From Paeniglutamicibacter quisquiliarum (GTDB lineage: Bacteria; Actinomycetota; Actinomycetes; Actinomycetales; Micrococcaceae): DNA of 64,000 nt. The notes beneath the pieces are model-generated. The model did not search any database and was not told the DNA's origin. It saw only the letters and a program-made list of their open reading frames with translations. This document shows positions 44,722-53,665 of this stretch, in pieces. The first letter of the stretch is position 1; every line of letters begins with the position of its first letter. The stretch lies in assembly GCF_019084045.1 (NCBI RefSeq), contig NZ_JAHRED010000003.1, positions 124,001-188,000 of the forward strand, read 5' to 3'. The translations under genes and the position numbers were made by a program.

Positions 44722-45068
44722 GACAGCTGCAGGTCGGCCGTGAGGGACTCGAAGTCCCGGGCCAGTGCCTCGTCGCGCTCGAAGTTGCAGGCCGACAGCG
44801 GTTCGGTGCTGAACGAGAAGTAGCGCAACCCGGCGCTGTGCCGCGGGTCCGCGGGAAGCGCGATCGCGCTGTTGTGGAAATTGACCCGCCCCAGCGACAG
44901 ACCGGGGGCCGGCTGCGGCGCAACGCGCAGCAGGTGGGAAATCTCCGGCAGGTCGTGGGCGAACACCTGGTGGTGCGTCCCGCCGGCAAAGACGTGCAGC
45001 GTCAGTCCGTGGGCCATCGACATCGCGACCTCGACGTCCGCGGGGGCCCACAGCGTGGGGCGGGACAT
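44718..45068 (-). CDS. hypothetical protein, 116 residues
   Basis: The ATG at 45068 (MSRPTLWAPADVEVAM) has AGGAG 5 nt upstream. A mixed alpha/beta composition without signal peptide or membrane segment is seen. No motif recognised. A conserved-looking C-terminal part reads RYFSFSTEPLSACNFERDEALARDFESL. Codon use resembles neighbouring real genes, which supports the call. Confidence 0.6.
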   Translation of the reverse strand: MSRPTLWAPADVEVAMSMAHGLTLHVFAGGTHHQVFAHDLPEISHLLRVAPQPAPGLSLGRVNFHNSAIALPADPRHSAGLRYFSFSTEPLSACNFERDEALARDFESLTADLQLS

Positions 45069-45337
45069 GAGGCTCCTGATGGCGCGGGGGTTGGTGCGGT
45101 GCCCGGAGTGGAACGAGGTACAGGTGTCGGTGGAACGTGACTGATTGCGCAAGGGGCGGCGCCTTTCGTGTGCTCTTGTCCCCAGGGCAGCGGCTGCTGC
45201 CAGGACCGCTTCGTCATCCGAACCACCCGTGAAGCATGGGGTTGGTGCGCGCGCCGGGTCGGAGCCCAAGTCTGGCGTGCATCTCGTGAAGCTGGATTCA
45301 TCGTACCAAATCACCGGCGACGATTTAGAGTGAATGA

Positions 45338-45943
45338 ATGAGACTCATCTTGATCCGCCACGGGCAGACCGCCTCGAACGTGGCACAGGCCCTGGACACC
45401 GCGGCCCCCGGCGCCCCGCTGGATGAGACGGGCCTGGCCCAGGTTCGGGAACTCGTGAAGCGGCTCGGTGCTGAGGATGTCGACGCGGTTTTCTCCTCGC
45501 CGTTGCTGCGCGCCAAGATGACTGCCACGCCCCTGGCCGAGTCGCGCGGCCTGATCATGGCCGAGCATGCGGGATTGAGCGAGATCTCCGCCGGGGAACT
45601 GGAAATGCGCAACGACCCCGAGGCCCAGCTGGCCTACCGCGACGTTTTTTTCCGCTGGCTCTCCGGCGACCTGGCAGCCAAGGTTGCAGGCGGCGAAGAT
45701 GCACACACCGCGCTGGAGCGCTTCAACGTGGTCATCGAGCAGGCCCGCGCCGCGGGGACCGGGAAGCTCGTGGTGGTCAGCCACGCAGCCATGCTGGTGA
45801 CCTGGCTTGCGTCCAGGAGCACCAACTTCGACCCCGGCTTGCTGCGTCCGACGCCCCTGGCCAACACCGGCGTGGTGACGCTGGATGCGGCAGCCAAATC
45901 CCGCTGGACCATGCGCAGTTGGCAGGACCGGCACCTGGACTAG
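45338..45943 (+). CDS. histidine phosphatase (phosphoglycerate mutase-like)
   Basis: A 201-residue cytosolic phosphatase. LILIRHGQTASNV is the phospho-acceptor motif, FSSPLLRAKMTA follows, and VVVSHAAMLVTWLA carries the second catalytic His. A single-domain, cofactor-independent-size member; substrate unknown. Confidence 0.87.
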   Translation: MRLILIRHGQTASNVAQALDTAAPGAPLDETGLAQVRELVKRLGAEDVDAVFSSPLLRAKMTATPLAESRGLIMAEHAGLSEISAGELEMRNDPEAQLAYRDVFFRWLSGDLAAKVAGGEDAHTALERFNVVIEQARAAGTGKLVVVSHAAMLVTWLASRSTNFDPGLLRPTPLANTGVVTLDAAAKSRWTMRSWQDRHLD

Positions 45944-46018
45944 AAGGTCCCGCCCCGCAAACGGCGGTGCCGCCCGCACGATGCCGGAACTTCGTGGGGC
46001 GGCATTTCCGGGTCGGCG

Positions 46019-47389
46019 TCAGTCCTCGAAGGAAAGCTTCGGCGGGGTGGTGCGGAAGCCCTTGGTGCGGATGGCCAAAAAGCCTATTCCTGCCGCGAAC
46101 CACATCAGTCCCACCACGAGGCTGACGCCGGAAAGCGAGGTCCACAACCAAATGGTCAGCGCGAATCCCACCAGGGGCATGAGCAGGTAGAGCAACACCG
46201 AGCGGGCACCGCGCGACTTCGCATCCATGAAGAAGGTCTTGATGACCGAAAGGTTCACCATGGAGAACGCAACCAGGGCCCCGAAGCTGACCACCGAGGC
46301 CGCAGTCTCCAAGCTGACGAAGAGGTAGGTCAGCGACACCGCGGAGACTACGAGGGTGGCATAGACGGGGGTGGAAAAACGGCGGTTGAGCATGCCCATG
46401 CGGCGCGGCAGCAATCCGTCGCGGCCCATGGAGTACAGGATTCGGGTCACGCTGGCCTGCGAGGCCATGGCCGAACCAAATGACCCCACCACGTAGACCG
46501 CCACGAAAATCGCGGTGAGCACCGAACCGCCGACCCCTGCCATGAGCTCGACGCCCGCGGCATCCGGGTCGGCGAAGGTGGTGTGGTCCGGGTGGATCAA
46601 TGCCCCGGCCCAGCCAACGACGATGAAGATCAGACCGCCGGCCAAGGTGGTGAGCACGATCGCGGCGGGAATCGTCTTGCCGGGATTCCTCGCATCCTCC
46701 GACAAGGTCGAAATAGCATCGAATCCCAGGAACGAGAGCGAGAGGATGGCAGCGCCGGAGAAGATTGGGCCCAGGCCGTCGGCGCCAAAGGAGAACGGTG
46801 CCAACAGGCTTGGGGCATCGGCGTTGAGGACCTGGTTGAGCACCAGGGCCACGAAGACGCCGATCATGAGCACCGAGGAGGCGACCACCGTGGCGCTGAG
46901 CCGGCCGATGAACTTGATGCCGATGATGTTCAGGCCCAGCACCAGCACGAGGGACACCAGCGAGAACGCCCAGGCGGGAACCGCGGGGAATTGCGTGTTG
47001 AGGTAGATCCCGATGAGCAGGAAATTGATCATCGGGATGAACAAGTAGTCGAGCATCAGGGTCCAGCCGGTGGCAAAGCCGACAGTTCCGCCGAAGGCCT
47101 GCTGGGTGTAGGCGTAGGCGGATCCGGCTTGGGGCACGGCCCGGGACATCTGGGCATAACTGAAGGCGGTGAAAAGCATGGTCACCAGCCCCACGATGTA
47201 GGCGGCCGGCAGATGTCCGTTGGTCACCCCGGTCACCACGCCGTAGGTGGTGAACACCGTCACGGGTGCCATGTAGGTCAGTCCGAAGAGCACCAGGAAG
47301 GGAATGCCCAGGACCCGCTTGAGCTCGGTGGGACGGGAGCCGTGGATGCTGCCGACTGCAGGGACGTGGGCCGAGACCTTGGTGTTCAT
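46019..47389 (-). CDS. APC-family amino acid permease
   Basis: A 456-residue inner-membrane carrier with about 12 segments. LGIPFLVLFGLTYMAPVTVFTTYG and AVPQAGSAYAYTQQAFGG are APC features. The start overlaps the amidohydrolase stop (ATGA). It probably imports an amine, amide or peptide-like compound hydrolysed by that enzyme. Confidence 0.86.
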   Translation of the reverse strand: MNTKVSAHVPAVGSIHGSRPTELKRVLGIPFLVLFGLTYMAPVTVFTTYGVVTGVTNGHLPAAYIVGLVTMLFTAFSYAQMSRAVPQAGSAYAYTQQAFGGTVGFATGWTLMLDYLFIPMINFLLIGIYLNTQFPAVPAWAFSLVSLVLVLGLNIIGIKFIGRLSATVVASSVLMIGVFVALVLNQVLNADAPSLLAPFSFGADGLGPIFSGAAILSLSFLGFDAISTLSEDARNPGKTIPAAIVLTTLAGGLIFIVVGWAGALIHPDHTTFADPDAAGVELMAGVGGSVLTAIFVAVYVVGSFGSAMASQASVTRILYSMGRDGLLPRRMGMLNRRFSTPVYATLVVSAVSLTYLFVSLETAASVVSFGALVAFSMVNLSVIKTFFMDAKSRGARSVLLYLLMPLVGFALTIWLWTSLSGVSLVVGLMWFAAGIGFLAIRTKGFRTTPPKLSFED

Positions 47390-49020
47390 CGTGTTCCTTC
47401 CAATATTCGATCGGGTGCTGCCAAATAGGTGGGGTTGCCTGCGAGCCAGGTGCCAAGGACCTTCACGCCGGCCACGTCGTGTTCCGCGCTGGAGCGCGGA
47501 TCGCTCTCCAGCCAGACCAGGTCCGCGATCTGCCCCGCTGCCAGGGTTCCGCGTTCGTGGTCGGCAAAGGCCTGGTAGGCCACCTGGGTGCTGTAGGAGT
47601 CCAGGGCATCGACAACGCAGTAGGGGGCCCCGGCCAGCGGAGGAACGTCGGGGTCGGCCAGCCCTGTGCGGGTCACTGCCGTGCCGATGCCCAGCATCGG
47701 GTGGTGGTGTGTGACGGGCCAGTCGCTGCCAAAGGACACCTTGACGCCCGAGGCGGCGACCTCGCCGATCTGGAACTGCCGTGACGCGCGTTCGGCTCCA
47801 AGCCGCGGGAAGGTCAGTTCGGTCATGACGGTGTCCCGCTGGGCCCACAGCGGCTCGAAGTTCGCGATGACGCCCAGTTCCCTGAACCGTGGCAGGTCGG
47901 TGGGGGAGATGGACTGCAGGTGGGCCATGACCGGTCGGCGGTCGCGTGGGCCGTTGGCGGCAACGACCGCCGCAATGGTGTCCAGTCCCTGACGCACGGC
48001 GGCGTCTCCGATGGCGTGCAGGTGCAACTGGAAACCCATGGCATCCACGGCGATCGCCGCATCAATGAGTGAGTGGTCTTCCCAATTGGGCAGGCCGCGG
48101 CTGCCGGGGCAGTCCGCATAGGCATCGATCATGTGGGCCGTGTGCGATTCAACGATCCCGTCCAGGAAGAACTTGATGGTGTTTGCGCTGAGCAGTTCCC
48201 CACCGGCGGCGACCACGCGGTCCCTGGCTGCGGCAAATTCGGGCAGTTGCCGTGCCCAGCGCAACGGGTCCGCGCGGAAGGCAAGGTTCACCCGGGTGTG
48301 CAACGCCCCCTGTCGTGCGGCGGCGAGGTAGGCGTCGAGGGATTCCGTTTCCACCCATGCGTCTTGCACCCAGCTGACACCGGCCCGGGCAAATGCCGAG
48401 GTGGCCCTGGTGAGGGCCGAGACCAAGGTGTCCTGGCCGTGTGCGGGAACATGGGCGGCAACCAGGTCGATGGCGCCGGGTTCGCACAGCGTCCCCAGGG
48501 GGGACCCGTCCGGGCGACGGATGATACGGCCGAGCTCGGGCTCTGGCGTCTCCGAGGTGACCCCGGAAATTTCCAGTGCCCGGGAATTGACCCATACCGT
48601 GTGGTAGTCCCAGGCGCGCAAGAGTACGGGGCGGTCGGAAACGACGCTGTCGAGCCATCGGGCATCGAAGCATCCGTCTTCGGACAATGTTGCGTCGTAG
48701 CTGGCACCGACGATCCATTCGTCCCCGGGGTGCTCGTCCGCCCAGCGTGCGACCGCGGCCAGGATTTCGTCGAGGTCCGTGCAGTGGCGGATCTGGGGAC
48801 CGACGTCCTCGAGCCCGGCAAAGAGGGGGTGGGCGTGGCCGTCGCCGAAGGCGGGCCCCAGGTAGCCGCCGCGCAGGTCATGGAGGACATCGGCGATCGA
48901 TGCCAGGTCCCCGGCGGCCGGTCCGATGGCGGTGATGATTCCGTCGGTGACCGCCACGGCGGTCGTTTGCCCCGCAGGGGCACCGGCAACCGAGCCCGAA
49001 TGAAAGACTGTCAAGGTCAA
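47386..49020 (-). CDS. YtcJ-like amidohydrolase
   Basis: A 544-residue metal-dependent hydrolase of the amidohydrolase-3 (YtcJ) group. GPAFGDGHAHPL carries the first His pair, HLHAIGDAAVRQGLD and VMAHLQSISPTD further ligands, and SFGSDWPVTHHHPM the late Asp. TTG 49020 is chosen since GGGAG lies upstream; longer starts cross the palindrome at 49041. The group acts on amides, hydantoin-like rings and formamides. It is expressed with the permease from a promoter facing a TetR gene. Confidence 0.82.
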   Translation of the reverse strand: MTLTVFHSGSVAGAPAGQTTAVAVTDGIITAIGPAAGDLASIADVLHDLRGGYLGPAFGDGHAHPLFAGLEDVGPQIRHCTDLDEILAAVARWADEHPGDEWIVGASYDATLSEDGCFDARWLDSVVSDRPVLLRAWDYHTVWVNSRALEISGVTSETPEPELGRIIRRPDGSPLGTLCEPGAIDLVAAHVPAHGQDTLVSALTRATSAFARAGVSWVQDAWVETESLDAYLAAARQGALHTRVNLAFRADPLRWARQLPEFAAARDRVVAAGGELLSANTIKFFLDGIVESHTAHMIDAYADCPGSRGLPNWEDHSLIDAAIAVDAMGFQLHLHAIGDAAVRQGLDTIAAVVAANGPRDRRPVMAHLQSISPTDLPRFRELGVIANFEPLWAQRDTVMTELTFPRLGAERASRQFQIGEVAASGVKVSFGSDWPVTHHHPMLGIGTAVTRTGLADPDVPPLAGAPYCVVDALDSYSTQVAYQAFADHERGTLAAGQIADLVWLESDPRSSAEHDVAGVKVLGTWLAGNPTYLAAPDRILEGTR

Positions 49021-49040
49021 GGGGTACAGCTCCCAACTAA

Positions 49041-49057
49041 ATTTAATAAGATTAAAT
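49041..49057. promoter_or_regulatory. perfect palindrome ATTTAAT-AAG-ATTAAAT, probable TetR operator
   Basis: 7-3-7 perfect inverted repeat midway between the amidohydrolase start (49020) and the TetR start (49108). It would cover both promoters. Confidence 0.65.
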
Positions 49058-49107
49058 AAACTGTCGCCTACCTTATCTGTGGGCGGAGTCACACGCAAGG
49101 GGTTTTG

Positions 49108-49764
49108 GTGGATTCGTCAGAAGTTCGTCGCGCCGGTCGGCCGCGCACCTCGGTGCTCGACCGCGAAAGGATCCTCGTCGCGGCCCTTAGGCTGCTCAAT
49201 TCAGTGGGGCCGGAGAAGTTCTCCATGGCAGCGCTCGCCGGCGAGCTTGGGGTCAAGCCGCCCGCGCTCTACCACCACGTCAAGAACAAGCAGGCGCTGT
49301 TGGTGGGGATGCGCGAGGTGGTCAATGAGAGCATTGATGTCAGTGGTTTCGGAAACTTGTCCTGGCGCGAAGCCGTGGAGCGCTGGGCCCGGTCCTACCG
49401 GGCCGCGTTCTCCGCACACCCAAATGCCATTGCCCTGTTGGCCACCGAGCCCATCACAGGGGCGACTCGAACCTTGGCCATGTATGAATGCGTAGTGCAG
49501 GGATTCCTTGCCGCCGGCTGGGAGGCGTCCGCAGTTATGGGCGACATGGTGGCATTGGAGTCGTTCATCCTGGGGTCCGCGCTTGATGTGGTTGCCCCGG
49601 ATGACATGTTCGATCCCGGCGAGGCCGCTGCGCAAACCCCGGGGCTGGCCGGAGTCCTCGCTGCGCAGTCTGCGCTTGAGGGCTCGCGCGCGGACCATTC
49701 ATTTGAGGTCGGGCTGGCGATCATGATCGACGGTCTGGCCCGGCGCAATGGAGTAGGCATGTGA
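49108..49764 (+). CDS. TetR-family transcriptional regulator
   Basis: A 218-residue regulator. The helix-turn-helix is at about residues 30-60, FSMAALAGELGVKPPALYHHVKNK, and a TetR_C-type ligand domain follows. GTG 49108 is preferred with AAGGGG 6 nt upstream; TTG 49105 is possible. It is divergent from the YtcJ/permease pair with a perfect palindrome between, so it probably represses that pair and itself. Confidence 0.87.
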   Translation: MDSSEVRRAGRPRTSVLDRERILVAALRLLNSVGPEKFSMAALAGELGVKPPALYHHVKNKQALLVGMREVVNESIDVSGFGNLSWREAVERWARSYRAAFSAHPNAIALLATEPITGATRTLAMYECVVQGFLAAGWEASAVMGDMVALESFILGSALDVVAPDDMFDPGEAAAQTPGLAGVLAAQSALEGSRADHSFEVGLAIMIDGLARRNGVGM

Positions 49765-49796
49765 AGTTGGCATTGGCTTGGTCGATGCCCCATCGA

Positions 49797-49815
49797 ATAG
49801 GATAGGTTTACCTTC
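49797..49815 (+). promoter_or_regulatory. iron box (IdeR/DtxR-like site)
   Basis: ATAGGATAGGTTTACCTTC matches most positions of the DtxR/IdeR consensus TTAGGTTAGGCTAACCTAA, 24 bp upstream of the siderophore-interacting protein start. Confidence 0.65.
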
Positions 49816-49839
49816 CCTAATCCAAGAAAGTGGTAATTA

Positions 49840-50688
49840 GTGAGTACGCAGCGTTCAGCACGTCCGGTTCGGCCCCAGGTAGTCCTCGAGGTTTTGGCGA
49901 GCGAGCGACTGAGTCCCCACATGATGCGACTGACCTTCGGCGGGCCGGGGTTCGTGAACTTCCAGGACAAGGCCGTCTCCGACCGCTACGTCAAGATCCT
50001 TTTTGCCAAGCCGGAACTTGGTCTGGTGCCCCCGTTCGACCTCGACGCCTTGCGCGAGCAGCTGGCCCCGGAAGATTTTCCGGTTCGCCGCACCTACACC
50101 CTGCGCCACGTGGATCTTGGTGCCCAAACCGTGCAGATCGACTTCGTCATCCACGGTGATCAGGGACTGGCGGGCCCCTGGGCCCAAAATGCCAAGATCG
50201 GTGACCTGATCTGCTTCACCAGTCCCGGCGGACTCTACACGCCAGACCCGGCATTTGACCGCCATCTGCTGATCGGGGATGAGACCGCTCTTCCGGCGAT
50301 TTCCGCGGCCGTCGAGGACATGACCCCGGACATGGTGGGGGACATCTACCTTGAGGTAATTGGCCCCGAGGATGAGGTGCAGTTGGACGTTCCTGCAGGG
50401 GTCAACGTCCACTGGCTGCACCGCGGCGGCTACTTCACTCCGGAAAGCACACGGCTCGAGGCAGTGGTGCGTGATGCGCCCTGGCGCGAGGGAACCATCC
50501 AGGTCTTTGCCCATGGCGAGCGTGAAACCATGAAGTCGTTGCGTGCCTACCTCAATGGCGAACGCGGCGTGGACCGCAGGGCCATGTCCCTGTCCGCCTA
50601 CTGGGCCTACGGGCGTGCCGAGGACGAGTTCCAGGCAGAGAAGAAGTCGCCCATCGGACAGATCTTTCCCGAGGCGCTAAGCGCGTAG
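49840..50688 (+). CDS. siderophore-interacting protein (FAD-dependent ferric-chelate reductase)
   Basis: A 282-residue flavoprotein of the SIP/ViuB family. RRTYTLRHVD is the FAD-binding motif and LIGDETALPAISAAVE starts the NAD(P)H domain. The C-terminal AYWAYGRAEDEFQAE is typical. GTG start. It releases iron from imported ferric siderophores in the cytosol by reduction. The iron box upstream indicates induction under iron starvation. Confidence 0.92.
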   Translation: MSTQRSARPVRPQVVLEVLASERLSPHMMRLTFGGPGFVNFQDKAVSDRYVKILFAKPELGLVPPFDLDALREQLAPEDFPVRRTYTLRHVDLGAQTVQIDFVIHGDQGLAGPWAQNAKIGDLICFTSPGGLYTPDPAFDRHLLIGDETALPAISAAVEDMTPDMVGDIYLEVIGPEDEVQLDVPAGVNVHWLHRGGYFTPESTRLEAVVRDAPWREGTIQVFAHGERETMKSLRAYLNGERGVDRRAMSLSAYWAYGRAEDEFQAEKKSPIGQIFPEALSA

Positions 50689-50705
50689 CCCGGTTGCGAA
50701 CCGGG
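50689..50705. terminator. short hairpin between convergent genes
   Basis: CCCGGTT-GCG-AACCGGG, 7-bp stem just after the SIP stop codon and before the alkA stop. A possible weak bidirectional terminator. Confidence 0.4.
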
Positions 50706-50710
50706 GCCAC

Positions 50711-51604
50711 TCAGGTCCCCTGGCCACCCGGCCTGGAGAGGGCGGGCGGCAGTGGGGCCCCCGGGTCCGAGGCCCAAAGATGGACCATGGCGTAGGACCG
50801 GTATGGTGCCCATGATTCCGCCAACCTGGATGCCTCGCGTTCGGTGATCCGGTTCAACGCCCTGCGGGCGACAAGGTCACCGGGTACGAAGGCATCCGGA
50901 TCGCTGCGACCGCGCATCTGAAGGTAATCGGCCGTCCAGGGGCCGACGCCGCGCAACGCCAGAAGCTCGGCGCGGTCCAGCGGGATGCCGGCGGCACCGG
51001 AAAAATCCTTGGCGGCGAAACTTTCCGCCATGGCGAACAAGGTGGCAGCACGGGACTTGGTGAGCCCAATGGTCTCTCGCAAGATGTCGACGCCCTGCGC
51101 AACCACCGCCTCGGGTGTCGGGAAGATGCGCAGGCCGCCTGGCCCGTCGCTTCCGTAGGCGCCCACGAATCGCCCGCCAAAGGTCCTGCCCGCCGCCAGT
51201 GATACCTGCTGGCCAAGAATCGTGGTGGCCGCTGCCTCGAAGCCATTGAGGTATCCGACCAGGCGCAACCATGGCCGGGCCCGGACCAGGGGGCCGAGCA
51301 GGGCGTCCCGGTCGAAGTGACCTTGCATGCGCGCGAGGTCCGAATCCAGATCCAGCCAGGCGCGCACGATGCCTTCGAGCTGGCCGAGGTCATGCGCGCT
51401 CGCCTCGGCGCAGGTAAGTTGCACGCCATCCTCGGCAAATTCCAGCTCGACGGTCCTCGGGCCAGAAGCAATCGACACCACTCGGGTGTGCCGAAGTGCG
51501 CGCGGCTCGTGGATATCGAGGGTAGGGATCGAATGAATGCCCAGCGTGCGCAACATGTGGGCGGGGTCCAACGGGCCGTTGGACTCCAGAAAGCGCGAGC
51601 TCAT
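50711..51604 (-). CDS. alkA: DNA-3-methyladenine glycosylase II (AlkA-type)
   Basis: A 297-residue HhH-GPD base-excision enzyme. An N-terminal AlkA domain precedes ILGQQVSLAAGRTFGGRFV. LLALRGVGPWTADYLQMRGR is the helix-hairpin-helix, and the catalytic Asp follows in FVPGDL. It lacks the Ada AraC part. ATG 51604 overlaps the tag stop (ATGA). It removes alkylated bases. Confidence 0.88.
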   Translation of the reverse strand: MSSRFLESNGPLDPAHMLRTLGIHSIPTLDIHEPRALRHTRVVSIASGPRTVELEFAEDGVQLTCAEASAHDLGQLEGIVRAWLDLDSDLARMQGHFDRDALLGPLVRARPWLRLVGYLNGFEAAATTILGQQVSLAAGRTFGGRFVGAYGSDGPGGLRIFPTPEAVVAQGVDILRETIGLTKSRAATLFAMAESFAAKDFSGAAGIPLDRAELLALRGVGPWTADYLQMRGRSDPDAFVPGDLVARRALNRITEREASRLAESWAPYRSYAMVHLWASDPGAPLPPALSRPGGQGT

Positions 51605-52197
51605 GCCGGCCAGATGCCCGAGGTGCCGCGACGGTGCGAGCCCACCAGGTGGGTGTCCACGATGCCCAGTGCCTCCATGAGCGCGAACATGGTCGTGGGC
51701 CCCACGAAGGCGAAGCCGCGCTTTTTCAGCGCCTTGGACAGGGCCACGGATTCGGGGCTGGTGGTGGGGATGTCCTCCAGTGCGTTGGGAGCCGGGGTGG
51801 AATCGGGCTGGAACGACCAAATGAACTCGGCCAGGCCGCCGTCCTCGCGCAGCGCGATCGTGGCCTTCGCGTTCTTGATGGTCGCCAGGATCTTGGCGCG
51901 GTTGCGGATGATCCCGGCGTTGCCCAGCAGCTCTTCGACCTTCGCATCGCCGAATCGCTCGATGACCTCGGGGTCGAACCCGGAGAAGGCCTCGCGGAAA
52001 TTTTCTCGCTTGCGCAATATGGTTGCCCAGGACAGTCCTGCCTGGAAGGCCTCGAGGCTCAGCCGTTCAAAGACGCCATGCTCGTCACGCACCGGCATTC
52101 CCCACTCGGTGTCGTAGTACGTGCGCATCATCGGGTCCGTTGCCGCCCAGGACGGTCGGGCAAGACTGTCTTCTCCAATGATTATTCCGGTGCTCAT
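51601..52197 (-). CDS. tag: DNA-3-methyladenine glycosylase I (Tag family), zinc-snap residues altered
   Basis: A 198-residue glycosylase. YYDTEWGMPV, FERLSLEAFQAGLSWATILRKRENFREAF and IIRNRAKILATIKNA are Tag-family motifs. In E. coli Tag, Cys4, His17, His175 and Cys179 hold a zinc. Here the matching positions read Pro (RPSW), Tyr (YYDTEW), His (THLVG) and Ser (VGSH), so the zinc is probably absent. Coupled to alkA. Confidence 0.88.
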   Translation of the reverse strand: MSTGIIIGEDSLARPSWAATDPMMRTYYDTEWGMPVRDEHGVFERLSLEAFQAGLSWATILRKRENFREAFSGFDPEVIERFGDAKVEELLGNAGIIRNRAKILATIKNAKATIALREDGGLAEFIWSFQPDSTPAPNALEDIPTTSPESVALSKALKKRGFAFVGPTTMFALMEALGIVDTHLVGSHRRGTSGIWPA

Positions 52198-52251
52198 GTT
52201 CCAATCCTGCCACGGCTGTTCTCCGTTGGCTTTATCGCCACAAATCGCTAT

Positions 52252-52269
52252 CATCGTAATATGACGATG
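52252..52269. promoter_or_regulatory. ArsR-type operator overlapping the start codon
   Basis: CATCGT (52252-52257) and ACGATG (52264-52269) form a perfect inverted repeat around AATATG, which contains the ATG at 52261. No ribosome-binding site precedes that ATG, so the transcript may be leaderless. Confidence 0.6.
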
Positions 52270-52659
52270 CTAGACCGAGCGGACCATGGACGCCAGAACG
52301 CCCTCGAGGGCCATGCCGCGGCGGCGGCCCTTTTCCATGGACTGGCCGATCCCACGAGACTGATGATCCTGGCGCACCTGCGGACCGGGGAGCACAAGGT
52401 CAAGGAACTCACCGAGCACCTGGGCCTGGCCCAGAGCACTGTCAGCGCCCACCTTTCCTGCCTCCGTGACTGCGGACTGGTGACCTCGCGGGCACAGGGC
52501 CGCGCCAGCTTGTTCTCGCTGGCAAACCCGCAGTTGTTGCAGAAGCTTCTGGGGGACGCGAACCACTACATCGGCATCAGCGACGGCCATGAACTCGAAA
52601 CGCACGACTTCACCGCGGTCCATGGTCCCTCGCCGGTACCGGAAGGAGCGCGCCCATGA
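52261..52659 (+). CDS. ArsR/SmtB-family metal-responsive repressor
   Basis: A 132-residue winged-helix repressor. LADPTRLMILAHLRTGEHKVKELTEHLGLAQSTVSAHL spans the DNA-binding part. The C-terminal NHYIGISDGHELETHDFTAVH is His/Asp-rich and may bind Zn2+ as in the alpha5 sites of this family. No Cys pair of the ArsR/CadC type is seen. The stop overlaps the CDF start. Confidence 0.88.
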   Translation: MTMLDRADHGRQNALEGHAAAAALFHGLADPTRLMILAHLRTGEHKVKELTEHLGLAQSTVSAHLSCLRDCGLVTSRAQGRASLFSLANPQLLQKLLGDANHYIGISDGHELETHDFTAVHGPSPVPEGARP

Positions 52660-53570
52660 GCCACGACCACGACCATGGTTCGGCAACGACCAACCGGAAG
52701 AAACTTGCATGGGCATTTGGCATCACCGCGACCATCCTCATCGCCGAGGTTGTCGGTGCGTTCATCACCAACTCGTTGGCCCTGCTCGTTGACGCCGTCC
52801 ACATGCTCACCGATTCCACCGGCCTGCTGCTGGCATTGACCGCGGCAACGCTGGTCATGCGGAAGCCCACCGCAAAGCGCACCTGGGGCTTTCGCCGGGC
52901 GGAGGTGCTTTCCGCGACCCTCCAATCGGCCCTGCTGCTCGGCGTGGGCGTCTACGCGCTGGTCGACGGCATCCGCCGTCTCTTCGAGCCGACGGAGATA
53001 GCCGGGGGCGGCTTGCTCGTTTTCGGCATCATCGGCCTGCTTGGCAATGTTGCCTCGATGCTGATCCTGGCCTCCGGCAAGGACGACAACCTGAATATGC
53101 GTGCAGCCTTCCTGGAGGTCGTCAACGACGCATTGGGATCCGTTGCCGTGATCATCTCGGCGATCGTCATTTCCGCGACGGGCTGGATGCAGGCGGACTC
53201 GATTGCCGCCATGCTGATAGCCGCCCTGATCATCCCGCGCGCACTGAAATTGCTGGGGGAGACCACCCACATCCTGCTGGAATCCACGCCCAGGGGGCTT
53301 GACCTCGAAGACGTCCGTGCCCACCTGGTCGCGCACCCGCTGGTGTTGGCTGTCCACGACCTGCACGCCAGCCAGATTGCCACGAACCTGCCGATCCTCT
53401 CCGCCCACGTCGTGGTGGAAGACGAGGCGTTCCACACCGGTGCCGCGGCCACCCTTCTTGGCGAATTGCAGTCGTGCGTGGCCGAGCACTTCGAGGTGAG
53501 CATCGAGCATTCGACCTTCCAGATCGAGTCACACAGGCACCAGGCCCCGGAGCACGAGGGGCACGACTAG
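52656..53570 (+). CDS. cation diffusion facilitator (Zn/Cd/Co efflux)
   Basis: A 304-residue inner-membrane metal/H+ antiporter. The His-rich N-terminus is MSHDHDHG and C-terminus SHRHQAPEHEGHD. Six segments are visible. Segment 2 has DAVHMLTDS (HxxxD). Segment 5 has FLEVVNDALGS, where Glu replaces the His of the usual HxxxD. It is coupled by ATGA to the ArsR repressor. A very strong terminator follows. Confidence 0.9.
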   Translation: MSHDHDHGSATTNRKKLAWAFGITATILIAEVVGAFITNSLALLVDAVHMLTDSTGLLLALTAATLVMRKPTAKRTWGFRRAEVLSATLQSALLLGVGVYALVDGIRRLFEPTEIAGGGLLVFGIIGLLGNVASMLILASGKDDNLNMRAAFLEVVNDALGSVAVIISAIVISATGWMQADSIAAMLIAALIIPRALKLLGETTHILLESTPRGLDLEDVRAHLVAHPLVLAVHDLHASQIATNLPILSAHVVVEDEAFHTGAAATLLGELQSCVAEHFEVSIEHSTFQIESHRHQAPEHEGHD

Positions 53571-53616
53571 CGGATTCGCACCTGACCCGCGTGAGGAGAT
53601 TTACGGCACCGGCGAC

Positions 53617-53665
53617 GCGCCCGTGGTCCAGTTCTTGAAACTGGACCACGGGCGCTTTGTTTTGT
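53617..53665 (+). terminator. very strong rho-independent terminator
   Basis: A 17-bp perfect stem, GCGCCCGTGGTCCAGTT (53617-53633) with AACTGGACCACGGGCGC (53639-53655), loop CTTGA, then TTTGTTTTGT. It isolates the metal operon from the P450 operon. Confidence 0.95.

Noticed and set aside
45777-47456. 559-codon minus-strand frame over the APC permease
   Set aside because: Arg/His/Pro-rich out-of-frame reading of the permease gene.
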